Shown: piece by piece, positions 59,871-64,000 of the stretch
Numbering within the stretch: the stretch's first letter is position 1
Layout: every line of letters begins with the position of its first letter
Assembly (NCBI RefSeq): GCF_030269365.1
Contig: NZ_BSTF01000003.1
Location: forward strand, 124,001 to 188,000
From: Lentzea sp. NBRC 102530
Lineage (GTDB): Bacteria > Actinomycetota > Actinomycetes > Mycobacteriales > Pseudonocardiaceae
Length of the DNA stretch: 64,000 nucleotides
Direction of reading: 5' to 3'
Notes under the pieces: model-generated
Database searches by the model: none
Told to the model about the DNA's origin: nothing
The model's input: only the letters and a program-made list of their open reading frames with translations
Made by a program: the position numbers and the translations under genes

Positions 59871-61327
59871 GCCGCCCTCCGCTCGCTGCTTGCCGGGAAG
59901 TCGTGAACGGTGGCCGGAGCGAAGTAGACGCCCAGCTCGACCAGGTCCGCGTCCGTGACATGGAAGGCCCTCGCGCGTTCCGGTTCGCGCTGCCCGTCCT
60001 CCTTGAGCCACGCGACACCAGGCGTGTTCTCGCTGATCTCATGAGCAGCCGCGCCACGTTGCCGAACGCCATCCCCAAGCACCATGTCCACCTGAATCGG
60101 CTCGTCCAGGCGCAGCGCCACCCGAGTGGTGAACAGGTGCCGGAAGCTCACGACCTCCTTGCGCGGGTCCTGCACCAGCGCCACCGTGGCCACACCAGGA
60201 GCTCGTCCCTGCGAGCTGATCGTCTGGACAGCACGCCCAGCGCGTTCCCGGAGCTGCTTGTCCTGTTGGTAGGCGACCAGGTCCGCCAGCTCGTCGACCA
60301 CCAGGACCGTGAACGGCTCACCGGCCGTGCGAGTCCACAGCCGTCGAACACCCCGGTACCGCGAAGCGCGAGCCTTGACCTCCGCAGCGATCTCTTCCAG
60401 CAGCTCGACAGCTTCCGGCCCGTTGTCGTAGACGACCTTGTCGAAGGCGTCGGGACACTGGCCGAGTTCCATCCCGCCCTTGGGATCGATACCGACGAGC
60501 CTCACCAGGCCGGCGCGAATGGCGGGGGCGAGCTGCCAGACGATCGACCAAAGCACCGAGCCCTTACCCGCGCCAGGGACGCCGACGACGAGGATCTGAG
60601 AGCCGAGCAGCTTCAACCGCCACGGCTTGCCGGTCTCCGTCCTCCCGACGACCAGCTTCTTCAGGTCGACCTCCGCGGAATCCCCCAGCGGCGGAACAGG
60701 CACAGGCCGAGCCAGCGGGTCAGCGTGGATGAAGTCGAGCTCAAGCAGCCGAGGCTTCAGCACCCGCACCCGGCAGGATCGAGCGTTGAACGAGTGCGCC
60801 AGGTTGTCCCGACGCGCTTCCCACTGCTCTGGAGACTGCGCGGGGATCATCCGCACCCGGACCTTGTCCCGCCAGCCCTCAGCTCGGACGCGACGCAGCT
60901 CAGGCAGGTACTCCTTGCGCCGGTGCTCCTTGGCCAGATCAGCCAGCCGCATGACCGTGCGCCACTTCGGCACGTAGACCGTGGCCCGCCGCCACTCAGT
61001 GACCGCGCGGTACCAGCAGTGCCGCAGAAACGACGGCTGGTGAAGCCCGAACCAGATCAGCAGCACAGCGACGAGCGTGAGCAGCGCCAGCACGAGCGGC
61101 GAGAGCCCGAACTTCCGATAGGTCGCAAGACCGGCGACGGCCAGGCCGGCAACGACCGGGTACCGCACGACGGCGAGCACCAGGCGGACGCCGAGCCACA
61201 CGGCGAAGCCCGCCAGCACGAAGGGTGCCGCAACAACCTTCGTCCACCGAGGAAGCCAGATCCACCAAGGGAAACGCGGCCGAGCACCCTCGAACGGGGC
61301 CGGATCGACCCACTTCGTCCCGCTCAT
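59867..61327 (-). CDS. FtsK/TraB-like conjugal DNA translocase (TraSA type)
   Basis: A 486-residue membrane ATPase that transfers double-stranded element DNA between mycelia. Three hydrophobic segments lie at about residues 28-95 (WTKVVAAPFVLAGFAVWLGV, LSPLVLALLTLVAVLLIWF). ATPase motifs: Walker A VVGVPGAGKGSVLW (about 250) and Walker B VLVVDELADLVAY (about 342), then TISSQGRAPGVATVALVQDP. The C-terminal winged part has HVTDADLVELG. ATG 61327 overlaps the stop of the upstream small gene (ATGA). Single-protein transfer is characteristic of AICEs. Confidence 0.92.
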   Translation of the reverse strand: MSGTKWVDPAPFEGARPRFPWWIWLPRWTKVVAAPFVLAGFAVWLGVRLVLAVVRYPVVAGLAVAGLATYRKFGLSPLVLALLTLVAVLLIWFGLHQPSFLRHCWYRAVTEWRRATVYVPKWRTVMRLADLAKEHRRKEYLPELRRVRAEGWRDKVRVRMIPAQSPEQWEARRDNLAHSFNARSCRVRVLKPRLLELDFIHADPLARPVPVPPLGDSAEVDLKKLVVGRTETGKPWRLKLLGSQILVVGVPGAGKGSVLWSIVWQLAPAIRAGLVRLVGIDPKGGMELGQCPDAFDKVVYDNGPEAVELLEEIAAEVKARASRYRGVRRLWTRTAGEPFTVLVVDELADLVAYQQDKQLRERAGRAVQTISSQGRAPGVATVALVQDPRKEVVSFRHLFTTRVALRLDEPIQVDMVLGDGVRQRGAAAHEISENTPGVAWLKEDGQREPERARAFHVTDADLVELGVYFAPATVHDFPASSERRAA

Positions 61328-61602
61328 GCCGCACCGCCCAGGCACGAGACGCAGCGGAACACCATGCCTGTACTAGGGATGAACCCCACGGGCTTGAATG
61401 CGCTCAACCCGTTGCCGCACAGTCGCTTGCACGTCAGGCATTCGAACCCTTCAGCCTGAGCCTGGGTGAGTTCGAGGCTGACCAGCTCGCCGCCGTCGAC
61501 CATCACCGTGTAGCTGTCGACCGCCTGCAAACGCCCCACCATCGCGGCGAACCGGTCCTGTCGACTTGACGCACCCCAGGTGCGCACAGATACCCTATGC
61601 AT
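61324..61602 (-). CDS. Small AICE protein with zinc-ribbon-like Cys pairs
   Basis: A 92-residue protein from ATG 61602 (AAGGAG 9 nt upstream). C-terminal CLTCKRLCGNG and FRCVSCLGG give two CxxC pairs separated by about 25 residues, a zinc-ribbon pattern. The N-terminal half is unassigned (TWGASSRQDRFAAMVGRLQA). Translationally coupled to the translocase gene. Function unknown; small Cys proteins are frequent in AICE transfer operons. Confidence 0.78.
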   Translation of the reverse strand: MHRVSVRTWGASSRQDRFAAMVGRLQAVDSYTVMVDGGELVSLELTQAQAEGFECLTCKRLCGNGLSAFKPVGFIPSTGMVFRCVSCLGGAA

Positions 61603-61737
61603 GACTCGAATCTCCTTGTGTCCCAACGATTTCAGGGTCGTTCGAGTTGGTGTACGTCGCCGGGAACAGTCAAGGCCCGCCAAGACTTTGGACTGTTTCC
61701 GCGCGACACACACCAACGCTGTTTGTTCAGTTGTGGA

Positions 61738-61938
61738 TCAGCTCTGACCGAGCTTCTTCGCGAGCGCCCTGCACCAGGAGCAGAGCGGCCGTTTCTCCGT
61801 CTTGCGGAACCACCCGCCACCCAGACAGCGCGAGCAGTTCCGGTACTCCATCCGAACCCGCCCGGTCACCGGGTGCTTCGCGGTCAGGTTCATTCGGTAC
61901 ATCAACCGAGCCAGCAGGCGAGGCCTCACCGGCACCAC
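61738..61938 (-). CDS. Small AICE zinc-finger-like protein
   Basis: A 66-residue basic protein. CSRCLGGGWFRKTEKRPLCSWC supplies two CxxC pairs for one zinc site, and Arg/Lys-rich flanks suggest nucleic acid binding. The GTG at 61938 is used; ATG about 36 bp downstream (MYRMNLTAKHPVTGRV) is an alternative. Separated by 135 bp from the next gene, where a second leftward promoter may lie. No family assigned. Confidence 0.65.
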   Translation of the reverse strand: MVPVRPRLLARLMYRMNLTAKHPVTGRVRMEYRNCSRCLGGGWFRKTEKRPLCSWCRALAKKLGQS

Positions 61939-61950
61939 CGCCTAACGCGG

Positions 61951-62370
61951 CTAGATGTGCGGAAGCCCGCAGCAGCACCGGCCACAGTCACACCGGCAGG
62001 CGTCGAGGACCGGGCCGAACCCCAACGCCTTGCGCACCGACAACCCGAGTGGCACCGCCATTACGTGCAGCACCTCGAAGTTCGCGCGAATCAGCCACCG
62101 CGACGACCGCAGCCCATCCGGCGAGACCCAGTACCGCCAAGGCCGTTCCTGCTCCGGCCAGAACGGCACCCGCTGCACCAACCCGCAGCGGCGCAACCGC
62201 TCCATCCGCCGATAGACGGTCCACAGCGGTTGTCGAAGAAACTCGGCCAGCTTCGGCACGGTCCACAAGCTCCACGGATCGTCGAGCAGGGCCACCAGCA
62301 TCAGCTGAACCTGCACGTCGTCCGCGAACTCACCGATCACCGCGTCAGACAGTTGAAGTTCGTCGAGCAT
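61951..62370 (-). CDS. Winged-helix protein with a Cys-rich tail
   Basis: A 139-residue protein. The N-terminal about 95 residues resemble a winged helix (PWSLWTVPKLAEFLRQPLWT, VYRRMERLRRCGLVQRVPFW, wing PWRYWVSPDGLR). The last 12 residues, CRCDCGRCCCGL, hold six cysteines, an unusual possible metal or redox site. It lies 2 bp after the gene upstream. Probably a regulator of the element, perhaps metal- or redox-responsive; both are inferred. Confidence 0.72.
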   Translation of the reverse strand: MLDELQLSDAVIGEFADDVQVQLMLVALLDDPWSLWTVPKLAEFLRQPLWTVYRRMERLRRCGLVQRVPFWPEQERPWRYWVSPDGLRSSRWLIRANFEVLHVMAVPLGLSVRKALGFGPVLDACRCDCGRCCCGLPHI

Positions 62371-62372
62371 GG

Positions 62373-62645
62373 CTAACCCCACTCAGTCAGTGGCCCAGGC
62401 GTGTTGCCAACCCAGCCAGCGCCCTTGGACGGGTCGAGCACCGCAGCCAACAGGCCGGCGTGCTGCGACAACGTCCGCAAGAACGCCGCCAACTGCTCCC
62501 GACCTTCAGGCCCGTCCGGCACATGGATAGCGATCTGCGCCGGATCGAGGTTCAGCCGCAGGCAATGTTCCGCAGCGGCCGAGTCAGGCCACGCCACGAT
62601 GTCCGCCGACGCCGCAGGACCAGGCGAGATCATGAGCTTCAACAT
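62373..62645 (-). CDS. Small hypothetical AICE protein
   Basis: A 90-residue protein from ATG 62645, with GGGGAGG upstream; GTG 62648 is an in-frame alternative. It has an alpha/beta look (MLKLMISPGPAASADIVAWP, IAIHVPDGPEGREQLAAFLR). No motif recognised. It is joined to both neighbours by overlap or a 2-bp gap, so it belongs to the leftward AICE operon. Confidence 0.7.
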   Translation of the reverse strand: MLKLMISPGPAASADIVAWPDSAAAEHCLRLNLDPAQIAIHVPDGPEGREQLAAFLRTLSQHAGLLAAVLDPSKGAGWVGNTPGPLTEWG

Positions 62646-62911
62646 CACGACTCCTCCCCAGAACGGGACTGTTCAAGCCGCGCGCGGCGCTCAAACTCCT
62701 CAGCGGCGATGGAGCAGGCGTGACGAGCCCACAGCGGCACCGCCAGATCAGCGGCCAAGATCCGCCACGCCTCCGCCACCGCGGAGTAGCCCAGAGCCAG
62801 ACGAAGAAGTGCCTGCTTGTCGCCCGTACGGGACGCCGCAAACAGGGCCGCCGTCTGCTCCGCATACGCGGTGTTCCACCGGGCGACCGCCTCACGCGAC
62901 GGCCGCGCCAC
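62645..62911 (-). CDS. Small helical hypothetical AICE protein
   Basis: An 88-residue Ala-rich helical protein from GTG 62911 (VARPSREAVARWNTAYAEQT, LRLALGYSAVAEAWRILAAD). No enzymatic motif. It follows the gene at 62914 by 2 bp and overlaps the next, so it is part of the operon. Confidence 0.7.
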   Translation of the reverse strand: MARPSREAVARWNTAYAEQTAALFAASRTGDKQALLRLALGYSAVAEAWRILAADLAVPLWARHACSIAAEEFERRARLEQSRSGEES

Positions 62912-62913
62912 TG

Positions 62914-63390
62914 TTAGGCCGCCGACTTCTGATCGGTCTGACCCTGCTGACCCGCAGGCTTGTTCTCACGCTTGGGCGGAGCCCCAACCTGGGGCGCGCT
63001 GATACCCGTGGCCCGGATCGTGAAGCCCTGGTACTTGAACCGGTCTCCCATGACGCGCGGCTCGACCGTCAGTCCCTCGAACGCGACGGGCCGAACCTCA
63101 ACGCCGGGCATGACCTGCACGGCCTGAGGCGGGACGGGCTGGACGTCCGCGAGCACGGTGATCGTGACCGACGCGTCCCGCTCCTTCTCTGCCGACGGGT
63201 CAGTGACGACGACCTTCCACTGACGCTTGCCGGACCGCTCGTCGACCTTCTGCTTGGGCTGCTTGCCGCGCGCCTTGTCCTCGTTGCTCATGTACTCCAT
63301 GTCCGGAGCGACGACGCCGACCATCAGCGCGCCTTGCGGAAAGACCTGGTCAAACGACGCCTCAAAGCGAGTGCCGTACGGAACCGCCAT
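62914..63390 (-). CDS. AICE-associated protein of unknown function (first gene of the operon)
   Basis: A 158-residue protein from ATG 63390 with AGGGAGG 8 nt upstream. It has a beta-rich core (QWKVVVTDPSAEKERDASVT, VTITVLADVQPVPP, VEVRPVAFEGLTVEPRVMG) and a disordered basic tail (PPKRENKPAGQQGQTDQKSA). Similar proteins occupy this place in other AICEs, but no biochemical role is known to me. Its promoter lies in the repeat-rich region to its right. Confidence 0.75.
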   Translation of the reverse strand: MAVPYGTRFEASFDQVFPQGALMVGVVAPDMEYMSNEDKARGKQPKQKVDERSGKRQWKVVVTDPSAEKERDASVTITVLADVQPVPPQAVQVMPGVEVRPVAFEGLTVEPRVMGDRFKYQGFTIRATGISAPQVGAPPKRENKPAGQQGQTDQKSAA

Positions 63391-63430
63391 GACTGCAACC
63401 TCCCTAGCCTCGCTAGGCCGTCTGTACGAC

Positions 63431-63583
63431 CTAGACAAGTTACAAGCTAGCTAGGTTGTCTAGCCAGGTCAAGCAGATCCACGTTTTCGCAGGTGAGCTA
63501 GCTCCCTAGGCGGGCTAGACAAGTCGCCCTATCATGGCTTTGTGCATGCATGCAGGCTCATGTGCGTGCACGCACGCAGGCTC
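63431..63583. promoter_or_regulatory. Repeat-rich divergent regulatory region of the AICE
   Basis: CTAGACAAGT occurs at 63431-63440 and again at 63515-63524; TTGTCTAG (63456-63463) is the inverse of CTAGACAA, so the first pair forms an inverted repeat. CTAG-rich palindromes (AGCTAGCT) lie between. At 63541-63583 a unit ending GCAGGCTC is duplicated imperfectly. This is the likely operator/promoter block for the leftward operon and the rightward GntR gene, bound by that GntR protein. Confidence 0.65.
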
Positions 63584-63623
63584 CACAAGGAACCTTGTGG
63601 AGGTCGAAGATCGAGAGGGAGTC

Positions 63624-64000
63624 ATGGCACTGGACCCGGACGACCCGCGCCCGCCATACGTGCAGGTAGCGAATGCTCTGCGGGCCTCCATCCTGACCAA
63701 GGTCTTTAAGGCCGGCGACAAGCTGCCCTCGCGCGCCGAGTTGGCGAAGAAGTACGAGGTTGCGCCGATGACCGTGCAGAACGCACTGCGCGAACTGCGC
63801 GACGAAGGCCTGATCGTCTCCCGACAGGGCAGCGGCGTCTTCGTTCGTGAGCGCACCGAACGTCCAGTGGGTCTCCGCCCACACATCGAGCGCGCGTTCG
63901 AGGCTGAGCGCGTCTCCATCGACTTCGCCGGCTTCTCCGGGGAGACGCTTCAAGGCGTCATGCAGGAGCCGTTGGACAAGATCCGAATCGGCCGACTGAC
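63624..64000 (+). CDS. GntR-family regulator of the AICE, 3' end outside the window
   Basis: At least 125 codons, open to the window edge. ATG 63624 follows GAGAGGGAG. The winged-helix domain is complete: PPYVQVANALRASILTKVFK, AGDKLPSRAELAKKYEVAPM, TVQNALRELRDEGLIVSRQG. The C-terminal part begins ISFAGFSGETLQG-like and MQEPLDKIRIGRL, a pattern seen in AICE GntR proteins. It resembles KorSA-type repressors of pSAM2 and probably controls the divergent operon through the CTAGACAAG sites. Confidence 0.88.
   Translation, partial: MALDPDDPRPPYVQVANALRASILTKVFKAGDKLPSRAELAKKYEVAPMTVQNALRELRDEGLIVSRQGSGVFVRERTERPVGLRPHIERAFEAERVSIDFAGFSGETLQGVMQEPLDKIRIGRL

Larger units (their letters stand above)
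55540..64000. mobile_element. Actinomycete integrative and conjugative element (AICE), right end outside the window
   Basis: pSAM2-type element at the 3' end of tRNA-Ser(TGA). Content: tyrosine integrase, excisionase, RepSA-like rolling-circle initiator, FtsK/TraB-like double-stranded DNA translocase, several small unknown proteins and a GntR regulator, all typical of AICEs. The leftward cluster 56782-63390 has 4-bp or smaller gaps or overlaps at most junctions. A TIR-domain gene of different composition is cargo next to the tRNA. The left end is set at the TΨC region of the tRNA; a direct repeat of it marking the other end is not found up to 64000. Confidence 0.85.

Overview
The window is about 70% G+C chromosomal DNA from an actinomycete, most likely a filamentous member of the Pseudonocardiales (Lentzea/Saccharothrix/Amycolatopsis type). 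Indications are mycothiol-dependent-isomerase-like (DinB fold) proteins, ESX EspG/PPE proteins, a chaplin-like surface protein, an XRE regulator with a DUF397-like remnant, and a pSAM2-type integrative element. The genus is an inference; there is no 16S gene here.

Region 1 (1-12.3 kb): 5' part of dnaX preceded by the small SRP RNA gene, whose -35 region lies inside a perfect actinobacterial LexA (SOS) box; an ECF42-type sigma factor operon; tRNA-Ser(GGA) followed by four tandem GPP34-family genes; a secreted nuclease; two MDMPI-like genes, one behind a second perfect SOS box. Region 2 (12.2-23.6 kb): tRNA-Ser(CGA), tadA and its partner, an M20 amidohydrolase, tyrA, two tandem exported Fn3-like proteins, a thiolase, and a MarR/IS30-HTH regulator divergent from a DUF4097-S9 peptidase operon. 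Region 3 (23.6-38.2 kb): XRE regulator with DUF397 remnant, a thioester-domain surface adhesin, an orphan C5 DNA methyltransferase, a HEAT-like protein, an ATP-grasp ligase, RNase Z, assorted enzymes, then tRNA-Arg(ACG) and tRNA-Ser(GCT). Region 4 (38.3-55.4 kb): acetoacetyl-CoA synthetase, an espG/PPE/PE-like cluster without secretion machinery, a hisC-like aminotransferase, TauE/SafE, a large SdrD-B surface protein with LARTG, a neutral zinc protease, a chaplin-like protein and a 5'-nucleotidase.

Region 5 (55.5-64 kb and beyond): an actinomycete integrative and conjugative element (AICE) inserted at tRNA-Ser(TGA). Its core genes (tyrosine integrase, Xis, RepSA-like initiator, FtsK-like translocase, several small Cys-rich and unknown proteins) form one tightly overlapping leftward cluster, facing a rightward GntR regulator across a repeat-rich promoter region. 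Between the tRNA and the integrase lies a compositionally atypical TIR-domain gene, the best candidate in the window for an undescribed (probably anti-phage) function. The right attachment site is outside the window.

The window carries four serine tRNAs that together read every serine codon, and three cell-wall-anchor-like surface proteins without any sortase gene. Coordinates were read by eye; function assignments rest on motifs and family knowledge, not on searches.
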